Positions 39,724 through 50,000 of a stretch of DNA of 64,000 nt are shown in pieces. Each line of letters starts with the position of its first letter. Position 1 is the first letter of the stretch. This stretch comes from Lewinellaceae bacterium (GTDB lineage Bacteria; Bacteroidota; Bacteroidia; Chitinophagales; Saprospiraceae), in assembly GCA_020636095.1 (NCBI GenBank), contig JACJYN010000008.1:310001-374000 (forward strand), in the 5' to 3' direction. The position numbers were made by a program, and so were the translations under genes. Below the pieces are notes generated by a model. That model did no database searches and had not been told where the DNA came from. It saw nothing but the letters and a program-made list of their open reading frames with translations.

Positions 39724-42700
39724 ATGGCCAATAAACCCGTCCTATTCCTCGCCTTCGCCAACGACCGGGTCGACAACGCCCGTTACCTGCGCAACCTGCC
39801 CAAAGAGCTGGACGGCCTGCGCAAGGCGCTGTATTTGGCCGAACAGATGGGCTTGTGCGAAGTGGTAGAGCGGGCCAATGTCACCATCGATCAGATTGTC
39901 AATGTCTTTCAGGATCCGCGCTACCGGGACCGGGTGGCTATTTTTCATTATGGGGGGCATGCTAACGGCTACCAGTTGTTATTGGAAACCCTCGACGATA
40001 ACAACATCAAAGCCGAAGCCGGCGGGCTCGTCCCTTTCTTTGCCCGGCAAAAAAGCCTGCAATTGGTTTTTCTCAACGGCTGTTCCTCACGGGCGCACGC
40101 CGTGGAACTGATCGAAGCGGGCATCCCGGCGGTGGTGGGTACGGCGGAGCCGATCAACGATGCGGTCGCAACCCAATTGGCGGTCCGCTTCTATAAGGGC
40201 CTGGCCGGCGGCCTGCCTCTGCAACGAGCCTGGGCCGAAGCCGAGGATGAGATCAAAATGGGTACCCGTAAAGGGGATTACCGAGGCCTGGTAATGGACG
40301 GCCCGGAGGAAGCCGATGGGCACGCCCGGGAACTGCCCTGGGAACTGCACCGGCGCCCGGGCGCCGAACAGGTGATGGACTGGAGCCTGCCGGCGGCCTG
40401 CGGCGATCCGCTCTTCGGCCTGCCCGGCCTGCCGGCCGATATCCAGCCGCCGGAAGAACCCTTTCTGTTTTTCAAGCGGTACGAACGCAAAGACGCGGCT
40501 GTTTTTTTCGGCCGCTCCTCCTATATCCGCGACTTGTACAACCGGGTTACCGACCCCGAAGCGCCGCCGCTTATCTTGTTGTACGGCCAGTCGGGGGTGG
40601 GTAAATCCTCCTTGCTGGACACCGGCCTGCGGCCCCGGCTGGAGCACGCCCATCAGGTCGTTTATATCCGCCGAAGGCCCGAATGGGGGCTTACCGGCTC
40701 CCTGGAACGGGCCCTGGCGGAAGCTTTGCCGGCAGAAGGGCCGGCGGCATCCACTCCTCCGCCTATCCATTCGCACGGGGAAAGCCCCCTAAGCCCGGCT
40801 TTGCAAGAACTGATCGGACAGCTGGATCAGAACCTGAAAGCGCTGGAAGATAAAGCCGGCCCGCAACACAAACCCTATCTGGAGCAGCTGAAAGCCATGC
40901 AGGAACACGGCGCCGGTATATTGCGAGAACTGCAAAAAGAGGGACTCAAAAGTGAAGAAGCCCAACGGGATCGCCGCCGGAAGCTGGCGGAGGCCGGAGA
41001 CACCCAAACCATCCTGTATCGTTGGATACAGGCCGAAGCGAAACTGGACCGGCCGCTGGTGATCATTCTGGACCAGGTGGAGGAAGTATTCACCCGCCCG
41101 TCTGATGATCCGGAAGAGCTGAATCGCTTTTTGAGCTTATTGCAAAGCGTATTTCAGCAGCCCGGCATGCTGCCCCAGGGAAAACTGATGCTGGCCTACC
41201 GGAAGGAATACCAGCCGGAGATCGAAAAGGGATGTAAGGCCTACGCTTTGCCGCGCTCCCAGGTGTTTCTGGAACGCCTGAAGCGGGAAGAGATCATCGA
41301 GGTCATTCAGGGGTTGGCCTTGACGGAACGCCTGCGCAATTGGTATCATTTGAGTGTGGAAGCGCACCTGCCGGGTATGGTGGCCGACGACCTGCTTTCG
41401 GACAGAGATTCGCCGGTAGCGCCCATCCTGCAGATCCTGGTGACGAAACTATGGAATAAAGCAAAAGCCATCAACCCCGCCGCTCCCGAATTTTCCGTTC
41501 AACTCTACCAGGAACTGAAAGAAGACGGCATCCTGCTCGATGAATTCTTTGAACAGCAGGTGGCCCAACTGGCACAGGCCATGCCCGAGGCGGTTACCTC
41601 CGGCCTGCTGCTGGATCTGCTCAACTACCACACTACGCCCCTGGGTACGGCCGACAGCCGCTCGCTGGAAGACATCCGGGTTTTCTACAATCACCGACAG
41701 GAGGAGATCGGCCGGATCATCCAACGTTGCAAAGACCTCTACCTGCTCAGCGATGCCGGCCCCAAGGTCAGCCTGAGCCACGACACCCTGGCCCCACTGG
41801 TGCAAAAAGCCTTTCGCGAATCGGATGCGCCCGGCCAGCGCGCCTACCGCATTCTGGACAACAAGATGCTCGATTTCGACCCGGAGAACCTGGCTACAAC
41901 GCTCGACCCTATTGATCTGGCATTGGTGGAAAAAGGAGAAAACGGTATGCGATTCTGGCAGCCGCGCGAACGCGAACTGGTGCGCCTGAGCCGCCTTCGC
42001 CGGGAGAAGGAAGAGCGGGCCCGTAGAATCCGTTGGATTATTTTCGGGATAGGTATGCTGGCCATTGCCGGGTTGGGCATTTTTTCTTTTTTTCAAAAAC
42101 AGGAAGCAGACATCCAAAGGGCCAACGCATTTAAGGAGCGGGATAACGCGGTAAGACAGGAATATCTGGCAGATAGCAACCGCCAGGTAGCCGTGTTCCA
42201 GGAATCGCTGGCGGTCAACAATCAGTTGCTGGCGGAATACCGGACTTTTCAGGCAGACAGCAGTGGCCGGGTAGCCGAATCGGAAAGAGACAATGCCCTG
42301 TTGCAACAACGCATTGCCCGCTCAGAGGCGCTGGCCAATAAGGCTCGTTTATTGCTAACGAGCGATGATCCTGCCGCGCTGGCCACGGCCGTTCAGGCCT
42401 GGCAGGCCTTCCCTTCGGATGGAACCTACGGGGTTTTACTGGAAGCCTACCATCACTCCCCGGTTCCCAAAACAATGGCCGCTTTTGAACAAAGAGTGGC
42501 CGCCCTGGCCGGCTCTCCGGATCATCAATGGTTAGCTGCCGGCCTGGAGGATGGGAAAATTCAGTTATTGGATGTACTGGGTAGAGCCATCCCCAATATG
42601 GAGCGGCACAGTGCAACAGTCAATGGCCTGGCTTTTTCCAATACCCATCTGGCCTCGGTCTCGGAAGACAGAGCATTACTCATTTTCCGGCTAAGTAACC

Positions 42701-44235
42701 CGGTTCCAGTCGTTCGAGTAAAGCTGGAAGAACCTGGAGAGTCGGTGCATTTTTTCCCCGATGGAAATCGTTTTTTGGTATTGGTAAAAAATACTTTGCT
42801 GACTTTCTCGATTGAAGGCAAAGCACCCGACTCCAAAATCCTTCTTGCTTCCCAGCCAACAGCCGTAGCCTTGTCCCCGGATGGGCGGTCTGTTTTATTG
42901 GGCTATCCGGACGGGGCCCTGGAACTTCGCCGGGCGGAAGGCGGCGAGCTTTTGTTTTCCCAGGCAGCCCACCCCGCCCGGATCAACTCGGTAGGGTTCT
43001 CTGCTTCCGGCAGTCAACTGGTCACCACCTCCAATGATTCGACCGTGGTGATCCGGGATAGAGAGGGTGGAAACCCCCTCATCCTGAAAGGCCATGAGCG
43101 AAGGGCATTGACTGCTTTTTTCTTCGGCCGGGACCGATACCTCGCCACGGCCGGAGCCGATCGAACCATCCGCATCTGGGACGCCCGGAATGGACAGCCG
43201 CTGCTTACGCTTCGCGGCCATTTGGATGAAGTGAACGGGCTGAATATTTCCGCTGATGGGCAAACCCTTTACAGTTCGAGCAGCGACCGGTCGTTACGGG
43301 CCTGGCCACTGGAACAACGGCACCAGCAAGTGTTTACCCAGGCCCAGGGGCCGGTTTCATCCGCTGCCTTTTGGGGTAGAAAAAACGACCAGATCCTGAT
43401 CGGGCAGGGGCGGGAAAACCCGGAGATCGGCTGGTGGAACGGACTGGAAAGCTACCGGGGCGGCGGGGTTACTGAACTACGGGGCGGCATATCGGCCATC
43501 GCCGTTGCTCCGGATGGAAAGGTGGCGGTAGGCGTCAGCACCCGGGGCGAGGCATTCCGCTGGACGGACCCCTATCAGCCGCCGGAGCTTTTGGTAGCCG
43601 GGAAAGAGAAACTGCTAGGATGCTATGATGTCGACGTCAGCCGGAATTGGATGGCCGTTGGCGCCAAGCGACTGGCTTTTGTGTGGCGAAAAGACGGCGC
43701 CTTTCACTTGTCTTTTTCTCATGATGGCAAAAGTGTAGACGCCCTTGCCATCAGCCCGGATGAAAAGACTTTGATCACGGTATCTAATGATACCCATAGC
43801 GCAAAATCCTGGCGGATCAGTGACGGGAAACTGCTCAAGGAGGCCAGGTTCCCGGCGGGAATCCGGATGAATGATATTTTATTTCTCCCCGGGGGCGGCC
43901 AGATGCTCCTGGCGGGGGATGACGGAAGCCTGTACCGATACACTATTGCTACCGGCCAACTCACCCTAACTACAATGGCTCATCCGGGCCCGGTTACCAC
44001 GATGGCTCTTTCCCCCAACAGCCAATACCTGCTCGCCGCCAGTGGGTATGCCTGGTATTTGTGGGACCCCAAAACAGGCCAGCAGATTTATCGGCATACC
44101 GGCCATTCCGGCATCATCCATGACGTCTGTTTTTCCCCGGATGGACGATACATCGTGACGGCATCAGCTGATGGCACTGCCCGGCTTTGGCTGGTTGATG
44201 TGCCGGCCATTTTGAGCATCGTTTCTTCCGAGTAA
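39724..44235 (+). CDS. CHAT protease-nSTAND NTPase-WD40 membrane protein (1503 aa)
   Basis: This is a paralogue of the 2064-residue protein at 14276, with the same N-terminal plan. I start it at the ATG at 39724 (MANKPVLFLAFAND), which aligns with the other's MSTYKDTEKPAIFLAFAN. CHAT domain: His79 (FHYGGHANGY) and Cys120 (VFLNGCSS). The nSTAND module starts with EPFLFFKRYERKDAAVFFGRSSYIR, with Walker A GQSGVGKSS near 285-293 and Walker B LVIILDQVEE near 444. One membrane helix lies at about 771-790, then a coiled coil rich in Gln, Arg and Asn (about 793-880). WD40 repeats run from about 910 to the end (for example GHSGIIHDVCFSPDGRYIVTASADGTARLW). The propeller probably senses a ligand, the NTPase oligomerises and the CHAT protease cleaves a target. 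It is bracketed by pseudogenes on the minus strand. Confidence 0.92.
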   Translation: MANKPVLFLAFANDRVDNARYLRNLPKELDGLRKALYLAEQMGLCEVVERANVTIDQIVNVFQDPRYRDRVAIFHYGGHANGYQLLLETLDDNNIKAEAGGLVPFFARQKSLQLVFLNGCSSRAHAVELIEAGIPAVVGTAEPINDAVATQLAVRFYKGLAGGLPLQRAWAEAEDEIKMGTRKGDYRGLVMDGPEEADGHARELPWELHRRPGAEQVMDWSLPAACGDPLFGLPGLPADIQPPEEPFLFFKRYERKDAAVFFGRSSYIRDLYNRVTDPEAPPLILLYGQSGVGKSSLLDTGLRPRLEHAHQVVYIRRRPEWGLTGSLERALAEALPAEGPAASTPPPIHSHGESPLSPALQELIGQLDQNLKALEDKAGPQHKPYLEQLKAMQEHGAGILRELQKEGLKSEEAQRDRRRKLAEAGDTQTILYRWIQAEAKLDRPLVIILDQVEEVFTRPSDDPEELNRFLSLLQSVFQQPGMLPQGKLMLAYRKEYQPEIEKGCKAYALPRSQVFLERLKREEIIEVIQGLALTERLRNWYHLSVEAHLPGMVADDLLSDRDSPVAPILQILVTKLWNKAKAINPAAPEFSVQLYQELKEDGILLDEFFEQQVAQLAQAMPEAVTSGLLLDLLNYHTTPLGTADSRSLEDIRVFYNHRQEEIGRIIQRCKDLYLLSDAGPKVSLSHDTLAPLVQKAFRESDAPGQRAYRILDNKMLDFDPENLATTLDPIDLALVEKGENGMRFWQPRERELVRLSRLRREKEERARRIRWIIFGIGMLAIAGLGIFSFFQKQEADIQRANAFKERDNAVRQEYLADSNRQVAVFQESLAVNNQLLAEYRTFQADSSGRVAESERDNALLQQRIARSEALANKARLLLTSDDPAALATAVQAWQAFPSDGTYGVLLEAYHHSPVPKTMAAFEQRVAALAGSPDHQWLAAGLEDGKIQLLDVLGRAIPNMERHSATVNGLAFSNTHLASVSEDRALLIFRLSNPVPVVRVKLEEPGESVHFFPDGNRFLVLVKNTLLTFSIEGKAPDSKILLASQPTAVALSPDGRSVLLGYPDGALELRRAEGGELLFSQAAHPARINSVGFSASGSQLVTTSNDSTVVIRDREGGNPLILKGHERRALTAFFFGRDRYLATAGADRTIRIWDARNGQPLLTLRGHLDEVNGLNISADGQTLYSSSSDRSLRAWPLEQRHQQVFTQAQGPVSSAAFWGRKNDQILIGQGRENPEIGWWNGLESYRGGGVTELRGGISAIAVAPDGKVAVGVSTRGEAFRWTDPYQPPELLVAGKEKLLGCYDVDVSRNWMAVGAKRLAFVWRKDGAFHLSFSHDGKSVDALAISPDEKTLITVSNDTHSAKSWRISDGKLLKEARFPAGIRMNDILFLPGGGQMLLAGDDGSLYRYTIATGQLTLTTMAHPGPVTTMALSPNSQYLLAASGYAWYLWDPKTGQQIYRHTGHSGIIHDVCFSPDGRYIVTASADGTARLWLVDVPAILSIVSSE

Positions 44236-44330
44236 TTGAACAAGGTATTGATGTCGACAAATTCGCTTTCCCGGAGCGCTGCGCCCGAAATACCCTGCCA
44301 GAGCGAATAGGTCAACATGCCCATTCCATA
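44233..44330 (-). pseudogene. Caspase-like (C14) C-terminal remnant
   Basis: On the minus strand the frame reads YGMGMLTYSLWQGISGAA then LRESEFVDINTLFNYSEE. This resembles the end of caspase-like proteins of Bacteroidota, in which a GxGxLTYxLLxG strand and a VDVxxLFxY segment are common. The upstream part is cut by repeat DNA. It overlaps the last codons of the CHAT gene on the other strand. Confidence 0.4.
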
Positions 44331-44362
44331 AGGGCCCGGCGAAGAATAACTTCCCCAGTAGC

Positions 44363-44690
44363 TTAGAGTGTGTTCAAATTTCGTTTTTGGAGATGAAAAT
44401 AGTCCATTTTTGTAACTATTCAGCATCATGGTGATTTAACCCCTGGCGCGAAATTTTGTAGGCTTTTTTTGCCGGAACCCCTTCTCATTCCTCTTGAAAG
44501 GGGAAGGTTTGCTTACAAAATTTCGCACCAGAGGCATCCATAGCCTTATGCTAAATAGTAACCCATTTTTTGATGAAACGAGGCGGGGAAACCGGAGTTT
44601 AGCCATAGCTAAATAAGGATTTCCCCAACGAAGTGTCATCGGAAAAGGGGCATTTTCAGCCCGAAGTATGAAATTTGAACACACTCTTAG
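44363..44690. repeat. TAGC-core hairpin element A3, split by MITE-B
   Basis: A copy of element A with ends TTAGAGTGTGTTCAAATTTC and (reversed) CTAAGAGTGTGTTCAAATTTC and centre TAGCCATAGCTA at 44600-44611. Removing the nested MITE plus one copy of its 8-bp duplication leaves 169 bp, matching the 168 bp of A1. Its right end supplies the TAA stop (44687-44689) of the TPR gene. Confidence 0.88.
44412..44562. mobile_element. MITE-B copy 2, nested in element A3
   Basis: A 151-bp element nearly identical to copy 1 at 24647. It is flanked by CCATTTTT at 44404-44411 and 44563-44570, a perfect 8-bp target duplication created inside the hairpin element. No coding capacity is present. It carries the same internal GCGAAATTTTGTA stem. 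Confidence 0.93.
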
Positions 44691-46162
44691 TTGTTGTAAA
44701 ACAAAGTCCAGCCCTCCACTGCATCATCCGCATTGATCTTGAAGATAATGCCCGATTTTTCGTAGTAGTAAAACTTCCCCCGGCCGAATTTGCGGACGGC
44801 CGCCGGGCCGCCGTAGGCGTCGGTGACCTCGGTGATGTCGGAACCCAGTTGTATTTCTCCGGCGCTGACGCCCTCATATCCGGGCTGGGAGGACTGGAAA
44901 AACCAGTTGGTTCCGTCCGCTGAATTTTGCTGTATGAGGAGCCGGTATTGAGGTTCTTCTTTTACAAACAGGTTCGTATTTTCTCCTACGGGGATAACGA
45001 AGAAAGGTTGCTGAAGGCCGCCGCCAAAGATGATTTCCCCCGCCATACTTTCCACAGTGGAACTGCCGATGGATTCCTCATCAAAGAAAATATTTTCCTC
45101 GCCCGAGGCTACGGCTTCCTGCCGGTTGAGTTTCACCAGCTTTTGCACGGATTCATCTTCGATGTCCGCCGCCGTCGAAAAGGCGGCATCGGATTGGGCT
45201 TTATCGCCGCTCTCGGCAAATGCGATACCCAGGGCGATGAGGGCGCTGCCCTTTACCCGGTTCAGGTTTTGGGCTTCGGCCAGTTCCTGTGCTTTTTTTG
45301 CATTGGCGATGGCTTCGGAATAATCTTTCAAAAGGGATTGCGTACAGGAAAGGTTGACGTAACCAATGGCGTAGGCCGGATCCCGCCGAATGGCTTCGCG
45401 GAAATCTTCGGCAGCGGCCAGGAGGAGACTGTCCCGCATGCTTTTTTCGCCCTTTGTGCCGGCCCGGAACTTGAGGTCGATCACAAAGGGATAGACGTAT
45501 TTCAGTTCATTGATCCCAAAGAGGTCAAGCGCCTGCAGGGCTTTACAAACCCCGGCATTGCTGTATATCTCGCGGCTGGGAAAACGCACGTTGATCTTTT
45601 CATAATACATCTCAGCGTATCCGTATTGGCCAACGACGGAAAAATAATTGGCCATTTGGAACACGGGCATAAATTGATCCAGTTCCTGCCGGGCAGTATC
45701 CATCAGGGATTTGCGGGTTTCGAGATCGATCTCCTCACTCAGTTTTGGGTACGCGCGATAAAGGTTGGCCCAGAGTGCTGCCGCTGGTTCACCCAGGGTT
45801 TGGTATCCAGCCATGTAACCAAAGAAAGCGCCCTGGGAGATCAGCGTGTCCCTGAAAGCACTCGTATACAGCTGAACAATAGCCGGCGCCAATATGGAAG
45901 CCATTGCATCCTGGCTATCGGCGGCGCTATTGCATAGTGCCAGCGTTTTTTCATCCACTTGCAGGGAGAAACTTTCGGGGTCAATCCGGACCGGAAGATC
46001 CAGCCCGGAGGTGATGGTTACGCTTGGCCGTTGATTGCTGATCTGCCCGCTGGCGTAGAACAGGTCCATCGCAATGGTTTCGGCCATTTCGCTTTGGGCG
46101 ATTAATCGGGACACTGGTAAAAATAAGGTGATTGCCAGGGCAAAGGGCAGATAGGATTTCAT
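44687..46162 (-). CDS. Secreted TPR protein with a metallopeptidase-like N-terminal region lacking HExxH
   Basis: A 491-residue protein with a signal peptide (residues 1-22, ending LIAQ). The middle (about 230-350) has TPR units such as YAIGYVNLSCTQSLLKDYSEAIANAKKAQELAEAQNLNRVKGSALIALGIAFAESGDKAQSDAAF. The N-terminal part recalls M48-like peptidases that often carry TPRs in Bacteroidota (ALCNSAADSQDAMASILA, GYMAGYQTLGEPAA, FPSREIYSNAGV). Where those have HELAH, this sequence has ILAPAIVQLY. If the relationship holds, the active site is lost and a stretch has been deleted. A C-terminal beta domain (380-491) follows. Its stop codon is the end of a hairpin element. Confidence 0.65.
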   Translation of the reverse strand: MKSYLPFALAITLFLPVSRLIAQSEMAETIAMDLFYASGQISNQRPSVTITSGLDLPVRIDPESFSLQVDEKTLALCNSAADSQDAMASILAPAIVQLYTSAFRDTLISQGAFFGYMAGYQTLGEPAAALWANLYRAYPKLSEEIDLETRKSLMDTARQELDQFMPVFQMANYFSVVGQYGYAEMYYEKINVRFPSREIYSNAGVCKALQALDLFGINELKYVYPFVIDLKFRAGTKGEKSMRDSLLLAAAEDFREAIRRDPAYAIGYVNLSCTQSLLKDYSEAIANAKKAQELAEAQNLNRVKGSALIALGIAFAESGDKAQSDAAFSTAADIEDESVQKLVKLNRQEAVASGEENIFFDEESIGSSTVESMAGEIIFGGGLQQPFFVIPVGENTNLFVKEEPQYRLLIQQNSADGTNWFFQSSQPGYEGVSAGEIQLGSDITEVTDAYGGPAAVRKFGRGKFYYYEKSGIIFKINADDAVEGWTLFYNN

Positions 46163-46263
46163 GGTGTTGTTTTTGTGTTTTCGATGAAAACTAAGTTTTT
46201 TTCAAACCTTTTCCAGATATTCATTTATCATTTTGATCTCTTAATTGCGGCTTTGACAAGAAG

Positions 46264-46782
46264 TCAGGCGATCATTTCCAGCAACTTGTTTATTGTATTC
46301 AAATTTCTTGCAGTCATAGTTATGCTTGGGAATGCTTTACCCATTTTTTCAACCAGTTTTGAGCGGCCGATACCTTCAGGAGCATACACATAAAATACCT
46401 TTCCTATTAGTTTATACGCCTCTGATTCCACTTTGAGGGCATCCAATAACTCATAATTAGCAACCTTTGGTTCTTCCTCAAAAAAGAAAAAATGGACAGA
46501 CTTCCCCTGATCCGTTTTAAAGGGGTTTTTTGCCGCTGCTTTTTTGAGGTCATTCCCACTTAAAATGAAAACAGAAGGCTTGAAACCAAATCTATTCTCA
46601 ATCAGCTGTCCAATTTCATCTTTTGGCCTTGTGGGGCTTTGTACAACCACATTCCCACTTTGAATATAAGTCTTTACATTGACAAAGCCATTTGCCTCTA
46701 AGAGGCTAATGAGTTCCTTCATGGGGACAATATGTTTTCCCCCAACATTAATGCCTCGTAATAATGCAATCCAGGTTTCCAT
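46264..46782 (-). CDS. DUF1697 family protein
   Basis: A 172-residue DUF1697 protein. Nearly the whole diagnostic set is visible: METWIALLRGINVGGKH at the start, MKELISLLEANGFVNVKTYIQSGNVVV, the acidic FVFILSGNDL-type strand (here PSVFILSGNDLKKAAAKNPF), and the closing YAPEGIGRSKLVEKMGKAFPSITMTARNLNT. DUF1697 proteins are small alpha/beta proteins found across bacteria with no established function. The invariant Gly, Ser and Arg residues suggest a phosphate or nucleotide site. It is a single gene with a start at the first ATG. Local G+C is lower than in the neighbours, which hints at transfer. Confidence 0.93.
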   Translation of the reverse strand: METWIALLRGINVGGKHIVPMKELISLLEANGFVNVKTYIQSGNVVVQSPTRPKDEIGQLIENRFGFKPSVFILSGNDLKKAAAKNPFKTDQGKSVHFFFFEEEPKVANYELLDALKVESEAYKLIGKVFYVYAPEGIGRSKLVEKMGKAFPSITMTARNLNTINKLLEMIA

Positions 46783-46806
46783 TGGTTAAATTTCGTTGTG
46801 GCCCTG

Positions 46807-46925
46807 GTTTCCGGCGCGGCTTCGAACCTTAGTTCATATTTGGAGGCCAATCTTTGAGCTACGAAGGCCACTTCCTGCCTTCAAACCCGGCCTCCAAGCT
46901 CTTAAACGCAGAACTTTGAATACGC
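46807..46925. repeat. Element C copy with internal insertion
   Basis: CCTGGTTTCCGGCGCGGCTT and CGAACCTTA match the interior of the hairpin at 60867-60953, and AACGCAGAACTTTGAA resumes the match at 46910. About 72 extra bases with their own inverted arms (TTTGGAGGCC and GGCCTCCAAG) sit between. The copy is disrupted and lies upstream of the fucosidase gene. Confidence 0.6.
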
Positions 46926-47080
46926 CCCATTTCTGCATAACCTTCAAACCAGCATTCAAATCTAAATAAAGCAGGCCACAAACCAAAGGCCCTGCCTTTC
47001 ATTAGGCCCCCGAAAAGAATAGCAACCCCATTCGATACGGCTCTTTTTCTTAACTTCCCAGTCACAAAATCGTTCTGCAA

Positions 47081-50000
47081 ATGAAACCATCAGCCATCGG
47101 CATTAGCCTTATTTTCAGCTTACTTACTTTTTTCGCTCACAGCCAACCCTCTTCCCCGGCTCCCTTCGGCCCCACTCCCTCCGAACGGCAACAGGCCTGG
47201 CATCAGCTCGACTACTATGCCTTCGTCCACTTCAACATCAACACCTTCTCCGATCTGGAGTGGGGACACGGCACCGAGAGCCCCGAAATTTTCAACCCCA
47301 CTGAACTCGACTGCCGACAGTGGGCGCGGGTGGCCAAAGAAGCCGGCATGAAGGGCATCATCATCACCGCCAAACACCACGACGGCTTCTGCCTGTGGCC
47401 TTCCAGGTATACCGAACACAGCGTGAAGAACAGCCCCTGGCGCGACGGGAAAGGCGACTTACTGAAAGAACTGTCTGAGGCCTGCCGGGAGTACGGCCTC
47501 AAGATGGGAGTCTACCTCTCGCCCTGGGACCGCAACAACCCCATCTACGGTACTCCGGAATACAACGCGTATTTCAAAAAGCAACTGGAAGAGGTACTAA
47601 CCGGCTACGGCGATATTTTTGAAGTGTGGTTCGACGGGGCGGTGAGCGAAGCATACAAAGGCCAGCAGCTCTACGACTGGCCGGGCTACATCGCTACCGT
47701 CCGAAAGCATCAACCCAACGCCGTCATCTTCAGCGACGCCGGGCCCGATATCCGCTGGGTAGGCACCGAGCGCGGCTTCGCCAACCCCACCAACTGGGCC
47801 ACCCTCAACCGGGATGACTACTACCCCGGCACCCCCCGCTACCTGGAGCTGCGCTCCGGCAACCAAAACGGAACCCACTGGGTACCCGCCGAGGTGGACG
47901 TCTCCATCCGCCCCGGCTGGTACTACCACGCCGATCAGGATGACAGAGTCAAATCCGGAGAACACCTGGAGATGATCTACTACAACTCCGTGGGCCGCAA
48001 CGCCAACCTGCTGCTCAACCTGCCGGTCGACCGCCGCGGGCTGGTCCACGAAAACGACGTACAGGCGCTGATGGAACTACGGCAACGGCTGGACGCTACC
48101 TTCTCCGATAACCTGGCGGCGGGCGCCCGGGTGGAAGCGTCCAGCACACGGGGGGAAGGCTTCGGCGCCCAGTTACTCACCGATGGCGACAACCAAACCT
48201 ACTGGGCCGCCGAAGATGGCGTCGAGCAGGCCACCCTCGTGATCACTCTCCCAAAACCTCAAACCTTCAACGTGGTGGAACTGCGGGAATACCTACCCCT
48301 CGGGCAACGCATCGAACAGGTAAATGTAAAAGCCTGGGTGGCGGGTGGCTGGAAAAATGTAGGCGAGGCCACTACCATTGGTAACCATCGTTTTATCCGC
48401 ATCCCGCGCACTACTACCGACAAACTGCGCATCCAGTTTGCCGCTATGGCCCCCCCTACCCTCTCCTCCATCGCCCTCTACCGCCGCCCCCATGATAATT
48501 ACCTGCTGGAATCGGAAAAAGAATTCGATCAGCGGATGGCCTGGTGGCGGGACGCCGGCTTCGGCATGTTCATCCATTGGGGGGCTTACGCAGTGCCGGC
48601 GGGTATTCACCAGAACAAAGAGATCAGCGGTGTTGGAGAGTGGATCATGTCCGCCGCCCATATCCCCGTTTCGGAATACGAGCCTTATGCCCGGCAGTTC
48701 AATCCATTGGAATTCGACGCCGAAGAATGGGTGGCCATTGCCAAAGAGGCAGGCATGCAATACATCGTTATCACCTCCAAACACCACGACGGCTTTTGCC
48801 TGTGGAACAGCCAGGTGACGGACTATGACATTATGGACACGTCTCCCTTTAAGCGGGACATCCTGAAGGAATTGCGCCAGGCTTGCGATCAAGCCGGCAT
48901 CCAACTTTGCTTCTATCACTCCATCATGGACTGGCATCACCCCGATGCCCAAGGCAAGGACTACGGCAACCCCAACCCCGATGGGCCGGACTTTGCCGCC
49001 TACCGCGAAAGTTATCTCAAGCCACAACTGCGAGAACTGGTGGAACAATACAATCCCCACGTCCTTTGGTTCGACGGGGAATGGATATCCGAATGGACCG
49101 AAGAGCAGGGCAAAGATTTATATCAATTCGTGCGTAGCCTGAATCCCGACATCATCATCAACAACCGCGTCGGCAAGGGGCGGCAAGGCATGCAGGGCAT
49201 GAACCGGGAAGGCGACGACGTCGGCGATTTCGGTACTCCGGAACAGGAGATTCTCGACTACGGATCGGCCGAACTGGACTGGGAATCCTGCATGACCATG
49301 AACGACACCTGGGGCTTCAAGCAGAACGACCACAACTGGAAGCCGGCCCGAACCCTCATCCACAACCTGATCGACATCGCCGCCAAGGGCGGCAACTACC
49401 TGCTCAACGTGGGGCCCACCGCCGAAGGGCTTATCCCGGCGCCCAGCTTGGAACGCCTCAAAGAGGTAGGCGAATGGATGCGCGTCAACGCGGCGGTAGT
49501 CCATCATAGCTACATGTGGCATCAGTACAAAGAGGGAGAGCAAATCCGCTACACCACCGATGCCGATGGCTATGTCTACGCCGTATGCCTGGAATGGCCG
49601 GGGGAAATATTGCAGCTAAAATCCGTGCGCCCACGAGAAGGTTCTACGATAGAACTCCTAGGCTACGCCCAGCCCCTGGACTGGTCGTTCGATCCCGCAG
49701 AAGGCCTGTCCATCCGCCTGCCGGCGGAGTTGCAGGACGAACCGAACCGCCCCTGCCGATACGCCTGGGCTTTCCGGATGGAGGGAAGTTATCCGGAGGT
49801 GTCGGCTGCGCCCACCTTCCACTGCCGGGACAGGGAAGTGGAGAAGCTGGACATCTTTGCCGATGCCACCGAAGTGGAGCTGCATTCCGCCACACCAGGA
49901 GCCCGCCTATTCTTCACGCTCGACGGCAGCCAACCCACCGTTAAATCAAAGCTCTATACCAGCCCGATCTACCTTTCTAACACAACCATCATAAAGGCCA

